A stretch of DNA of 32,983 bases from NCBI GenBank assembly GCA_023511725.1, contig JAIMAY010000004.1, positions 1 to 32,983 on the forward strand. The letters run 5' to 3'. Source of the DNA: Alicyclobacillus sp. (lineage in GTDB: Bacteria > Bacillota > Bacilli > Alicyclobacillales > Alicyclobacillaceae). Within the stretch, counting starts at the first letter, position 1. Every line of letters starts with the position of its first letter. Under the pieces are notes generated by a model. It worked only from the letters and a program-made list of their open reading frames with translations, was not told where the DNA came from and ran no database searches. A program made the translations under genes and the position numbers. This document shows, one piece after another, positions 1 to 8,058 of the stretch.

Positions 1-111
1 CAGTTGTCGCCTATAATGAGGGTGCAGTGAGCCACTTGTCCATGCGTTGGTGGGTGAGGTTCGCGAAATTTGCCCGCCAAGCCTTGAGTGGCAAGGGCTG
101 AGAGAGGAACC
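1..111 (+). promoter_or_regulatory. Probable CRISPR leader
   Basis: This stretch precedes the first repeat. It holds a perfect TATAAT at 12-17; a matching -35 would lie left of the window. The leader is placed on this side because the repeat at the opposite end (2310-2346) is degenerate, which is typical of the leader-distal end. It is not clearly AT-rich. Inference only. Confidence 0.45.
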
Positions 112-2346
112 GTCGATCCGCGGGATCGTCCCGCGGCCCCGTTGAAGCTGGGGAGCGGTGCTCGCGGTCGAACGCGAGCGGTGGTGTCGATCCGCGGGAT
201 CGTCCCGCGGCCCCGTTGAAGCGCTACGCTTATACTGGACAACGGCGCGCCGCTGCATAGTCGATCCGCGGGATCGTCCCGCGGCCCCGTTGAAGCTCAT
301 AGCATGAGCGGCATGACGGATGCGCAGAAGGCCGCGTCGATCCGCGGGATCGTCCCGCGGCCCCGTTGAAGCGGCGCTTCCGCCACACGGTATTGCACAC
401 CGTCCCGCTCCGTCGATCCGCGGGATCGTCCCGCGGCCCCGTTGAAGCACTGGACACGTCATCGTAAAGAAGCTCCGAAGGTGGTGTCGATCCGCGGGAT
501 CGTCCCGCGGCCCCGTTGAAGCGTTGGTGAGGACTGCCGCACTTCCAGCGTTGATCGGTCGATCCGCGGGATCGTCCCGCGGCCCCGTTGAAGCACCGCA
601 GTAGTCTGGGTCAATGCCATGTTCTTCCAAGTCGATCCGCGGGATCGTCCCGCGGCCCCGTTGAAGCTCTGTAGCCATCTGCACCAGGTCCTCCAGCGAG
701 TAGTCGATCCGCGGGATCGTCCCGCGGCCCCGTTGAAGCTCTACGTTCGCACAGACGTTGCCTTCGAGCGGTTTGCGGTCGATCCGCGGGATCGTCCCGC
801 GGCCCCGTTGAAGCTCGTCCGTCCGGCGTGGCAACGGGCGTATCAGCGAGTCGATCCGCGGGATCGTCCCGCGGCCCCGTTGAAGCTTGACCCGGACGTG
901 CCGGTCGAAAACGACGAGTACGTCGATCCGCGGGATCGTCCCGCGGCCCCGTTGAAGCCCGTCATATCGGATGGCCGGTGTCGCCGCTGCGGAGTCGATC
1001 CGCGGGATCGTCCCGCGGCCCCGTTGAAGCTTTGCGTATCTTGCAGGCGTCAAAATAGAGAGCCAAGTCGATCCGCGGGATCGTCCCGCGGCCCCGTTGA
1101 AGCAATCGCGGCCTCCCGCACCAGTCAACCTCCCTGCGTGTCGATCCGCGGGATCGTCCCGCGGCCCCGTTGAAGCGTTATGACGGGGGTAACGGTAGAG
1201 GTGACAAGAGCGTCGATCCGCGGGATCGTCCCGCGGCCCCGTTGAAGCGAGCCGCACCGGCTCATGTACTGGCCCAGCACCAGCAGTCGATCCGCGGGAT
1301 CGTCCCGCGGCCCCGTTGAAGCCCCAGCAGATTCACAACAACCTCGGATTCCAGTCGCGTCGATCCGCGGGATCGTCCCGCGGCCCCGTTGAAGCGTAAA
1401 AGCACAAGAAAAAGGAATTCGTAAAAGCAAAGTCGATCCGCGGGATCGTCCCGCGGCCCCGTTGAAGCTTGTACTGGACCAGGCACAAGAAAGAACCGCC
1501 GAGTCGATCCGCGGGATCGTCCCGCGGCCCCGTTGAAGCCGCATGTCGTTCATGATAGCTCTCTTGGCGAGGAGTCGATCCGCGGGATCGTCCCGCGGCC
1601 CCGTTGAAGCTTGGTACGGACGCAGTTGAAGTGGCATCCCGTGTTCGTCGATCCGCGGGATCGTCCCGCGGCCCCGTTGAAGCTTAAATTCGATCGAACT
1701 GATATTCTCATACGGGAAGACGTCGATCCGCGGGATCGTCCCGCGGCCCCGTTGAAGCGCAGGGTAGCCTCGCTCAGCGTCGTCGTGACGGTGGTCGATC
1801 CGCGGGATCGTCCCGCGGCCCCGTTGAAGCCCGATGTTGTTCCATGGCGTTCGTGGTCTTGCCCGCGTCGATCCGCGGGATCGTCCCGCGGCCCCGTTGA
1901 AGCCGCTTCGCCTAATCCTTGCTCGGCAACCCATTGTGTAAGTCGATCTGCGGGATCGTCCCGCGGCCCCGTTGAAGCAACTCAATCGTAACGCTGCGCC
2001 GGAGAGCAGTATTTCGGTCGATCCGCGGGATCGTCCCGCGGCCCCGTTGAAGCTTGGGGCGAACCAGAAGCGCCGACAATCCATCCTCGTCGATCCGCGG
2101 GATCGTCCCGCGGCCCCGTTGAAGCATGTAGTAGTACATGGTATCATCCTCCCATCGCCGCCGTCGATCCGCGGGATCGTCCCGCGGCCCCGTTGAAGCG
2201 CAGGCACCGACCCACCGGGCATGTCACCGCTCAGTCGATCCGCGGGATCGTCCCGCGGCCCCGTTGAAGCCGGTGGCACTATGGCAACGCTATGCCAGTC
2301 CGGTGTGGAGTCGATCCGCGGGATCGTCCTGCGGCCCTGTTAACGT
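112..2346 (+). CRISPR. CRISPR array, 31 repeats of 37 bp, 30 spacers
   Basis: Repeats start at 112, 186, 260, 336, 412, 486, 558, 631, 703, 778, 850, 922, 994, 1067, 1140, 1212, 1286, 1359, 1432, 1503, 1574, 1647, 1722, 1794, 1867, 1942, 2017, 2089, 2163, 2234 and 2310. The repeat starts GTCGATCC and ends GTTGAAGC. Its centre is a perfect hairpin, CCGCGGGA-TCG-TCCCGCGG: an 8-bp stem with a 3-nt loop. Spacers are 34-39 nt and all differ. The repeat at 1942 has one change. The last, at 2310, has about five, mostly at its 3' end, so transcription is probably left to right. The GTTGAAGC end would make an 8-nt crRNA 5' handle as in Cas6-processed type I systems. The GC-rich stem and this ending suggest I-G (formerly I-U), but that is a weak guess. 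No cas gene lies in the window. Confidence 0.98.
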
Positions 2347-2939
2347 GGAGCGGCTTTGGAGCAATCCATCGCCGGGACTCGGTCGTGGGAGCCGGCGATT
2401 GATTCTATATGGGCGCAACAAGGTCAAGCGCCACCGGATGACACAAGCACAAATTGTACGGGTCTTCCGGGCTATAGGGCTCATGACTGTCAGCGGTTAT
2501 GGGCGAGGGCTATAACAGCGCGAGGTGAAGAGCATCGGCAGGCCTCATGGGGGAACACGGTACGTACGGTTTGATAGGAAGGGCGCTGGCACGATAGCGT
2601 CCATTTGCTCAGTCAAACGTCTGCTTCTCCAGTCAGGTATCTCGGCGGCAGTGGCGGGTTTGTGGACGGAGTTGGAGGAGGTGGAGGGGGGACGGACCCG
2701 CCACCGCTGTGCGTTTTGTAGGTGTTTCAGGGAGCTGGCACGCCCCCTGAGACCCAGCGGGAGGAGGCGAGCTGGGGCGGCGACACGCCTAAAGGAAGAA
2801 TCCTCGTCACGACGTACATTCGCAATTTCGCCGAAACCCTGTGTCAACAATTCGCATCACGTGTACGTCGCATGAGCTGGAGGGCCCCGACGTTGGCGGG
2901 ATTGACAAGTCCTCATCCCTTCGGTACGATGACGGCGGA
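2347..2939. other. Decayed intergenic strip with no intact gene
   Basis: About 590 bp between the CRISPR array and the mrr stub. The open frames here have no recognisable motif. It holds the possible intron remnant at 2540-2604 and a perfect 9-bp inverted repeat, 2651-2659 (GTGGCGGGT) with 2696-2704. A smaller hairpin, TCAGGG...CCCTGA, lies near 2729-2750. Composition and lack of coding signal suggest remains of mobile or defence DNA. Confidence 0.5.
2540..2604 (+). mobile_element. Possible group II intron 3' end remnant (domain V/VI-like)
   Basis: The 33 nt at 2540-2572 align without gaps to the usual domain V layout of group II introns. The 3' strand ACGTACGGTTT is nearly canonical. The 5' strand (AGGCCTCATG) differs from the usual GAGCCGTATG and leaves two mismatches in the helix, and the catalytic AGC is not intact. 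Just downstream is a domain VI-like hairpin, GGGCGCT at 2581-2587 with AGCGTCC at 2596-2602, followed by AT, which fits an intron end in AY. No reverse transcriptase frame is seen. If real, it is a dead 3' fragment. Confidence 0.3.
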
Positions 2940-3038
2940 GTGAGGCGAGCCAAGGTTCCCATTCCAGACTATCAGACGTTGATGTTGCCATGGTTGAGGC
3001 TGGCAGCGGACAGCCAGGAGCACGTCTGCGGCGGGTGA
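2940..3038 (+). pseudogene. Truncated 5' end of an mrr-type restriction gene
   Basis: A frame from GTG 2940 to TGA 3036-3038 encodes 32 residues containing PIPDYQTLMLPWLRLAAD. This is the start of the N-terminal winged-helix domain of Mrr-family restriction proteins, where the pattern is (V/I)PD(F/Y)Q(T/S)LMLP.LR.AADG.EH. After QEH the match stops and the catalytic domain is absent. The next gene begins at 3056. The fragment lies beside a CRISPR array, consistent with a decayed defence region. The family match is from memory of the motif; the short length limits certainty. Confidence 0.55.
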
Positions 3039-3055
3039 CGAAAGGAAGGGCTGGC

Positions 3056-3736
3056 GTGTCCACGCATCGCGCGGGGGTTCGTAAGGGGCTTTGGATAGAG
3101 GGGATTTCCGTCCTGTGGATGGCCGTGGAGGCCGGCGTGGCGTTCGCCAGCGGGATGGCCGCGCACTCCTTGGCCTTGGTGGCGCTCGGTGCGGACAGCG
3201 TCATTGAATGGATTGCCGGAGTGGTCCTGCTGGGGCGGCTGTGGGTCGAAGCGGCAGGCGCGAAACGTGACCGGGTGGAGCGCGCCGAACGGATGGCATC
3301 GTGGACTGTCGGCGTTGCTCTGTTGTTGTTGGCGGCGTACATCGTGATCGCATCAGTCCATAAACTCTGGACCCACCAGGGCGCCGAGTCGAGTCCGCTG
3401 GGGCTGGCACTGGCCGTCGTCTCCGGACTCCTCATGCCGATCCTGTCCCGGGCCAAGATTCGGATCGGAACGGAGATTGGCAGCAGCGCGCTGCGGGCGG
3501 ACGGCGCCTGCAGCATCGTGTGTGCCTACATGGCGTGGACCGTCTTGGCTGGCGTTGTCGCCACGACGCTGTTCGGTTGGTGGTGGACGGATTCTGCCGC
3601 CGCCATCGCGTTGGTCTATTTTGTCGCGAAAGAAGGGTGGGAGGCCATCGAAGAGGCCCGTGGCGAATCGTGTGGATGCGGGTGCGGATGTGGTGGCGAC
3701 GAGCCCTCTGGGGATGGCGGGGGCCACTGCGACTGA
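3056..3736 (+). CDS. Short CDF-type metal cation transporter with Cys-rich tail
   Basis: A predicted inner-membrane protein of 226 residues with about five hydrophobic segments. It has the cation diffusion facilitator pattern: HSLALVALGADS in the second segment and a later ALRADG...WTDSAAA stretch, with Asp residues placed like the metal-binding ones of the family. The usual C-terminal cytoplasmic domain is missing. Instead the protein ends in a Cys/Gly/Asp/His tail (CGCGCGCGG...HCD), a likely metal ligand. GTG 3056 is preferred over ATG 2990 because AAAGGAAGGG sits at 3041-3050 and because the longer frame overlaps the mrr stub. Substrate is unknown; zinc, cobalt or cadmium would be usual. 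Confidence 0.75.
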   Translation: MSTHRAGVRKGLWIEGISVLWMAVEAGVAFASGMAAHSLALVALGADSVIEWIAGVVLLGRLWVEAAGAKRDRVERAERMASWTVGVALLLLAAYIVIASVHKLWTHQGAESSPLGLALAVVSGLLMPILSRAKIRIGTEIGSSALRADGACSIVCAYMAWTVLAGVVATTLFGWWWTDSAAAIALVYFVAKEGWEAIEEARGESCGCGCGCGGDEPSGDGGGHCD

Positions 3737-3760
3737 AGCTGGGTGGGGTGTTCAGTGATG

Positions 3761-3793
3761 AAAAAGAGGTGTTCGACTTCTCTTCGAACACCT
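3761..3793 (-). terminator. Rho-independent terminator of the MFS pseudogene
   Basis: A perfect 10-bp stem, AGGTGTTCGA (3767-3776) with TCGAACACCT (3784-3793), has a 7-nt loop. On the minus strand it is followed by CTC and then TTTTT (3765-3761). It lies 17 bp past the MFS stop. It may also stop transcription from the CDF gene, but there is no U-run on the plus side. Confidence 0.85.
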
Positions 3794-3809
3794 GCGATGC
3801 CCATCCGTT

Positions 3810-4675
3810 TCAAATCCGGGAGACGACCAACAGAAGTGCCGCCAATAATGCACAGGCTGCACCTGTTCCAAAGGCGGCCAAGGGGCCAAAGGCCTGCCCC
3901 AAGGCGCCTGCCATCAGACTGGCCGGAAGTGTGGCTAGCCCGGTTAAGGCGTTGTAGGTCCCCATCGCCATCCCCCGTTGCCCGGCGGGAACCAAGTCGG
4001 CGATATACGCCCTCGGAATCCCTTCAGTGGTCGCATAGTAAAGTCCATAAATGACAAAAAGAACCCAAATCCAAGCGCTGCTACGCGCCATGCCAAAGCC
4101 GAGATAAATCGCGGCGAAGATCAGGTAGCCCAACACCAGGACCTTGCGTCTCCCGATGCGATCCGACAGCACTCCCGCCGGCACGGCAAACACGCTGAAG
4201 GTCACATTGAAGGTAAAGTAGGCGAGCGCAACCAGTCGACTGGCCATCCCCACGTCCTGTGCCCGAAGCACCAAGAACGCATCCGACGAGTTCCCCAGAG
4301 CGAACAGGGTGGCGATGAGCCAAACCGGTCCAGGAAGCGGATGGCCAACACCTGTCCCCACGTGGCCGTGAGGGCGAACAGCGGTTTGATGAGATTCGAG
4401 AATCCGTACCCAGCCAGCATCAAAGGCTTTCGGCGGCCGATTCGGTCGGAGATCCACCCGGAGAACAGTTTCAAGATGCTCGCTGTACTCTCCGCGATTC
4501 CTTCGATCACTCCAATCTCTGCCACCTGCACGTGCAACACGGTGGTCAGGAACAGCGGAAGTGCCGGGACAATCATTTGGCTCGAGAGATCCGTCAACAG
4601 GCTGACCATCCCGGTGATGAAGACAATTGGATGGAGTCCTGCAATTTTCGCTTGGCTTTGCTCTCTGCGCGCCAC
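3810..4675 (-). pseudogene. MFS transporter broken by an internal deletion
   Basis: The N-terminal part starts at GTG 4675 behind GAGGTG. It reads about 119 residues, with the MFS loop motif (SGWISDRIGRRKP), up to RFLDRFG near 4319. The C-terminal part continues in another frame from about 4330 (WLIATLFALGNSSDAF) to the stop at 3810 and carries the second loop motif (GVLSDRIGRRK). Relatives have roughly 100 residues between these two blocks, including the DRFGKG.RTAPRDA stretch. So this is an out-of-frame internal deletion of about 300 bp rather than a one-base slip. The gene follows the deacetylase on the same strand after about 50 bp and ends at a good terminator. It was probably an efflux permease. 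Confidence 0.8.
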
Positions 4676-4727
4676 CGGTACACCTCACTCATGCGGACGT
4701 TGGTGTCGAACAAATCATACCCCACCT

Positions 4728-5684
4728 TTAAGTACTGCTCGAGCCCGGGCCAACCGACCGACCCAACGACGGCGCCAACGCCGCGGCGAAGCCAGCGAGC
4801 GACTCGCCTTCCCAGACGCGAATGCGGTGCAGAGCGTACGGGCCCTGTGTGGCCTGGGCGTAACCAGGTAGCTCGGTGAAGGCCAGCAGGTAGCCGTCCG
4901 CCTTCAGGTCGGCCTCGACGGTGGCGTTGAAACGCCCGCTCGGGTAGCAGAAGTACAGCACCGGATGGTGCAGGTGCGCCGAGAGAGTCTGGGCGGAGTC
5001 CACGAGCTCCGTCTGCACGGTGGAGGGTGGGGCGGAGGCGAGATCGAGATGGTGGACGGTGTGGGATTCCACGTCGATGAGAGCGCTTGCCTCCATCTGC
5101 GCCAGCTCGGACCATGAGAGCATCTGCAGTCGACCGTGATGGCCGACGGCGCCGGAGATCATGAAGATGGTGGCGGGAAAGTGATAACGTTCCAGCACCG
5201 GGAAGGCGCTGGTGTACACGCTCTCGTAACCGTCGTCGAAGGTGAGGACCACAGGGCGCGGCGGCAGGGTGTAGCCGCGATAGAACGCGGCGTACAGTTG
5301 GCCGAGGTTGATGGGGTGGAAGCCGTGATCGTGCAACCACTGCATTTCGGCGGCAAATTGGCCGGGCGCCATGCCGAGGCTGTTGCCGGGCAGGTATGAG
5401 ACGGCATGATACATGAGCACGGGGACCTCGACATGGCGATTGAGCGTCACGATGTGCGTCCGCGCGTACGCATCGGGTGAGGCGTGCCAACCCGTGGGCG
5501 TGACCATGGAAGACGTAGGCGTGGTGTGATGGACGTCGGCGATGGGCGGCGTGTGCCCAGGCGTATTGGATCTGGGCGGCGTAGTTTGCTCGGGTGTCGC
5601 GCAGCCGGCCGCGATGGCGGCTGCCACGATGGCGGATGCTGCGGCAAGCCATGCGGTCCGAGACTGTCTGCGGCGGCGTTGCAT
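4728..5684 (-). CDS. Polysaccharide deacetylase lipoprotein
   Basis: 318 residues. An Arg-rich start, a hydrophobic stretch and the lipobox IAAGC (Cys28) indicate a membrane-anchored lipoprotein on the outside of the cell. A Pro/Thr-rich linker follows. The NodB-type domain then has LMYHAV (about 90-94), TFDDGY (148-153, with the metal and catalytic Asp pair) and SHTVHH (207-212, metal-binding His). Members remove acetyl groups from peptidoglycan or other N-acetylglucosamine polymers. Start ATG 5684 has AGGAGG 10 nt upstream. Its stop is about 50 bp from the start of the broken MFS gene, so the two probably shared a transcript. Confidence 0.85.
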   Translation of the reverse strand: MQRRRRQSRTAWLAAASAIVAAAIAAGCATPEQTTPPRSNTPGHTPPIADVHHTTPTSSMVTPTGWHASPDAYARTHIVTLNRHVEVPVLMYHAVSYLPGNSLGMAPGQFAAEMQWLHDHGFHPINLGQLYAAFYRGYTLPPRPVVLTFDDGYESVYTSAFPVLERYHFPATIFMISGAVGHHGRLQMLSWSELAQMEASALIDVESHTVHHLDLASAPPSTVQTELVDSAQTLSAHLHHPVLYFCYPSGRFNATVEADLKADGYLLAFTELPGYAQATQGPYALHRIRVWEGESLAGFAAALAPSLGRSVGPGSSST

Positions 5685-5847
5685 GATGCATCGACCTCCT
5701 GCGAAGCGGCCGTGAGTGGCATTATCCCTACCGATGCTACCACGGCCACCGGGGAGAGGAAAGAGACTTCATCACCATGGGCCACACGTTTCTCACGAGG
5801 AAATCCCCACGGTCGGTCATCCACCACGTTCTGTTGCGGCCTTTGAC

Positions 5848-5899
5848 TTGAAATGACACCAAAAGGTGTCCTATGATGGACATGACACCCATCGGTGTC
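5848..5899 (+). promoter_or_regulatory. Promoter with twin operators of the ArsR-type regulator
   Basis: TTGAAA (5848-5853), an 18-bp spacer and TATGAT (5872-5877) form a sigma-A-type promoter. Two copies of the palindrome GACACC-N4-GGTGTC lie at 5855-5870 (between -35 and -10) and 5884-5899 (around the start of transcription), with centres 29 bp apart. This is the layout of an autorepressed gene: a dimer on either site would block RNA polymerase. The second operator covers the upstream GTG 5895, which argues against that codon as the start. Confidence 0.8.
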
Positions 5900-5930
5900 G
5901 AATCAGCCGAGGGACAGGAGGGGGTGGGAG

Positions 5931-6644
5931 GTGCGCGATGTGTATCATGCCATCGCGGACCCGACGCGCCGTCAATTGATGCGGATGTTGGCACAGGCGG
6001 GAGAGTTGCCTCTGCACGAGATGACGCGTCACTTTCGCATGGGCCGTACGGCCGTCTCAAAGCACCTGGCGGTGCTGAGGGATGCTGGGTTGGTGCGGGA
6101 TCGGAAGGCGGGGAGGGAAACCCTGTACCGCCTCAACGCGGAGCCCCTGCAAGAGGTCCAAGCGTGGCTGTCCTTTTACGAAAGGTTTTGGCAACCTCGC
6201 ATTCAAGCGTTGCAGCAATGGTTGGAGGAGGAGCCCCTGTTGAAGAAACTCGAGCTGGATTTCCACTTTCAAAGCCCCATCGAGAAGGTGTGGTTTGCGC
6301 TGACGGACTCCGCCACGCTCTCGAAGTGGATGATGTTCAAGGAGAACAACTTCAAGCCGGTCGTGGGTCATCGCTTCTATCTCAAAATGGAGGCGGTGGG
6401 CGACTGGAACGGCGTCGTGGAGGGCGAAGTGCTGGAAGTGGACGAGCCGCACCGCTTGTCGTACACGTGGGAGAGCCTCGGCGAGAAGAACACCGTGACG
6501 TGGACGTTGACCGAGGAAGCGGACGGATCGACAAGTGTACACTTTGAACAGGCCAACATCAGCTCGGACCAGGCGTTGACCGGGGCGAAGTATGGTTGGC
6601 AGGGCATGGCGAAGCAGTTGGAGGGTGTGCTCGCGGAGCTGTGA
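5931..6644 (+). CDS. ArsR-family regulator fused to an SRPBCC/AHSA1 domain
   Basis: 237 residues. Residues 1-90 are an ArsR-type winged helix (ADPTRRQLM...; TAVSKHLAVLRDAGLV as the recognition region). After a linker rich in Trp and Leu, residues from about 110 (LELDFHFQSPIEKVWFALT...) form an SRPBCC domain of the Hsp90-ATPase-activator-like type, a ligand-binding fold. No metal-binding Cys pair is seen, so the signal is more likely a hydrophobic ligand than arsenic. GTG 5931 is chosen because AGGAGGGGG ends about 6 nt before it and the family often starts MRDV.HAIADPTRR. The promoter carries two palindromic operators, so it probably represses itself. No other target gene is obvious nearby. 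Confidence 0.85.
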   Translation: MRDVYHAIADPTRRQLMRMLAQAGELPLHEMTRHFRMGRTAVSKHLAVLRDAGLVRDRKAGRETLYRLNAEPLQEVQAWLSFYERFWQPRIQALQQWLEEEPLLKKLELDFHFQSPIEKVWFALTDSATLSKWMMFKENNFKPVVGHRFYLKMEAVGDWNGVVEGEVLEVDEPHRLSYTWESLGEKNTVTWTLTEEADGSTSVHFEQANISSDQALTGAKYGWQGMAKQLEGVLAEL

Positions 6645-6688
6645 TGCGGTGGCGCGGTGCAACGCCTAATCTCGTGGAGCAAAGCGAA

Positions 6689-6719
6689 AGGGAGCCGGGC
6701 ACGCGTGGCCAGGCTCCCT
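6689..6719. terminator. Probable bidirectional terminator
   Basis: AGGGAGCC (6689-6696) pairs with GGCTCCCT (6712-6719) across a 15-nt loop. On the minus strand the stem is followed by TTTCGCTTT. It lies between the convergent ArsR-type gene and the DUF1292 gene. The U-run is poor on the plus side. Confidence 0.5.
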
Positions 6720-6787
6720 TCACCGCGGGGCGTGTCACCGATGAACGATGGCGCTGGCTCATCCAGCCTCACGCCACACCGCACATC

Positions 6788-7090
6788 TCAGCCTTCGTCG
6801 TCCTCGTCCTCCGCGTACTCCGCATTGTACGCTTCCACGACGCGCTGCCACTCCGCGTCATCCTCGATGTCGGCGAGGATCATCTCGTCGCCTTCCTCGC
6901 CTTCGATCCGGAAGATCACGCCTTCCTCAACGTCCTCATCGATGGGCAGCAGAATCGCGTAGTCCTTCCCGTCCACGGAGAGGACCTCGCCGAGGACAAA
7001 GTTGTGCTCGTTGCCCTCTTCATCTTCCAACACGATGATCTCGTCGTCGAACTCATCGTGATCATGGTCATGCACATGCTCGTCGGCCAT
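6788..7090 (-). CDS. DUF1292 family protein
   Basis: 100 residues, strongly acidic with a His/Asp-rich N-terminus (HVHDHDHDEFDD). The body has the DUF1292 pattern: IIVLEDEEGNEHNFVLGEV, then GKDYAILLPIDED, VIFRIEGEEGDEMILADIEDDAEW. This is a small cytoplasmic Firmicutes family (YrzB-like) of unknown function. ATG 7090 is preferred to the longer frame because it begins MADEHVHD and GGGTGG lies about 9 nt upstream. The gene follows ricA on the same strand by about 70 bp and faces the ArsR-type gene across a hairpin. The His/Asp head could bind metal, which is speculation. Confidence 0.85.
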   Translation of the reverse strand: MADEHVHDHDHDEFDDEIIVLEDEEGNEHNFVLGEVLSVDGKDYAILLPIDEDVEEGVIFRIEGEEGDEMILADIEDDAEWQRVVEAYNAEYAEDEDDEG

Positions 7091-7159
7091 GTCCAAAATC
7101 CACCCTTCCTCCAGCCAGGCGAAATAACTTGGCAATCATACCACGCTCGTGGCAATGTG

Positions 7160-7582
7160 TCAATCCACGTGCCGGGCGGCCTCGTCGGCGGGGCGCCAAT
7201 CCGCGCGGCAGGCGCTGCCTTCGGGCTCGTCGGCATGGCCGGCGGTCAGGACCTGCGCAATCCGCCCCGTGACCGCCTGCAGCAGGTCATTGACGGCCGC
7301 CTGCGCCTCCTGAAACGCCTTGACTTCCGGTATCTTCTCCAACTTGCCCAGGAGGGATTCGGATTCGGCCACGAGGTGCTTATAGTAAGCCTCGGGCACC
7401 CGCCTGGCCTGGAAGTCGGCAATCTCCTCCTGAAGTTCGCGAAGCTTTCGGATCATGGCCGTGGCCTGCGCGTTGGCGTTCATCCGCGCTTCCGCTTCAC
7501 GGTACCGGGCAATCTCGGGGCACTGCAGCAGCAGTTCCGCGAGTTCCTCCGCCTGTGCCCACAGTTCGTTCCGATCTACCAT
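7160..7582 (-). CDS. ricA: RicA (YmcA), YlbF/YmcA family
   Basis: 140 residues, nearly all helical. The stretch EARMNANAQATAMIRKL...EKIPEVKAFQEAQAAVNDLLQ follows B. subtilis YmcA closely (AEAQINEN...LEEIPVIQEFRDSQMEVNDLLQ) and YlbF less well. In B. subtilis RicA acts with RicF and RicT in a complex that promotes sporulation, competence and biofilm formation and helps RNase Y mature mRNA. The C-terminal tail (about 25 residues) is divergent and has a single Cys; the B. subtilis complex carries Fe-S clusters. GGGGAGG sits 5 nt before ATG 7582. The upstream neighbour, an 82-residue membrane protein, is separated by a hairpin. Confidence 0.85.
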   Translation of the reverse strand: MVDRNELWAQAEELAELLLQCPEIARYREAEARMNANAQATAMIRKLRELQEEIADFQARRVPEAYYKHLVAESESLLGKLEKIPEVKAFQEAQAAVNDLLQAVTGRIAQVLTAGHADEPEGSACRADWRPADEAARHVD

Positions 7583-7604
7583 GTCATCCTCCCCAACATA
7601 CGCA

Positions 7605-7629
7605 GAACAGGGCCGCAGGGGCCCTGTTC
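7605..7629 (-). terminator. Strong hairpin between the membrane protein gene and ricA
   Basis: GAACAGGGCC (7605-7614) pairs perfectly with GGCCCTGTTC (7620-7629) over a 5-nt loop. No U-run follows on either strand. It lies 23 bp before the ricA start, so it may be a partial terminator, an attenuator or an mRNA-processing element. Confidence 0.45.
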
Positions 7630-7644
7630 GCTTCGGCTGTGCCC

Positions 7645-7893
7645 TTACTGAGCGAGCGGCGATCCGCCATCCGGATGCGCGACCTCGTCATGGCCGTGCA
7701 GGTGGTGCAGTTCGTTGAAGCGCTTGAACGGCTCTGTCGGCGCGTTCTCAATCTTGTCGCCAATCACCCCGAGAACGATGGCGAGGATCACGAGGACGCC
7801 CAGCAGCGGGTATGACTTCAGGCACAGGCCGACGATGCACAGCAGGAACAACAGCCCGAACAAGACATATCGAATGCCGAGCGTCTTTCGCAT
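7645..7893 (-). CDS. Small two-helix membrane protein, unknown function
   Basis: 82 residues. A basic start (MRKTLGIRY) is followed by two hydrophobic helices (about 9-25 and 29-45), then a polar tail with several His (HHLHGHDEVAHP). No family was recognised. GGAAGGAG lies 9 nt before ATG 7893. A TATAAT on the minus strand at 7946-7941 may be its -10, though no convincing -35 is seen. It is upstream of ricA on the same strand with a hairpin in between. Both ends are supported by the good ribosome site and by the intergenic hairpin after the stop. Confidence 0.6.
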   Translation of the reverse strand: MRKTLGIRYVLFGLLFLLCIVGLCLKSYPLLGVLVILAIVLGVIGDKIENAPTEPFKRFNELHHLHGHDEVAHPDGGSPLAQ

Positions 7894-7991
7894 GCGTGCC
7901 CGCTCCTTCCCAGATGCGGAGTCGGAAAACTCCTGCTTTCATTATAACCAAACAGCGTTCGATCCGGCCAGCCACTTTCCGGCGCGCCCGG

Positions 7992-8020
7992 TTGATCCCC
8001 GCCCGCCACCACGGTATGCT
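7992..8020 (+). promoter_or_regulatory. Sigma-A-type promoter for the 53-residue protein gene
   Basis: TTGATC (7992-7997), a 17-bp spacer and TATGCT (8015-8020). It lies about 40 bp before GTG 8059 and faces away from the divergent membrane protein gene. Confidence 0.5.
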
Positions 8021-8058
8021 AACATTAAGAGAGTTTCGAGCGGGGAGGGGGATGGGTT

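Noticed and set aside
230-2515. Several open frames running through 230-2515 on both strands, with repeated Pro/Arg-rich blocks
   Set aside because: They are translations of the CRISPR repeats; frames stay open because many repeat-spacer lengths are multiples of three.
2525-2875. Open frames at 2525-2875 (plus) and 2545-2850 (minus)
   Set aside because: No ribosome site, motif or family resemblance; the region looks decayed.
2990-3055. ATG 2990 as the start of the CDF gene
   Set aside because: No ribosome site, and it overlaps the mrr stub in another frame; GTG 3056 has a good site.
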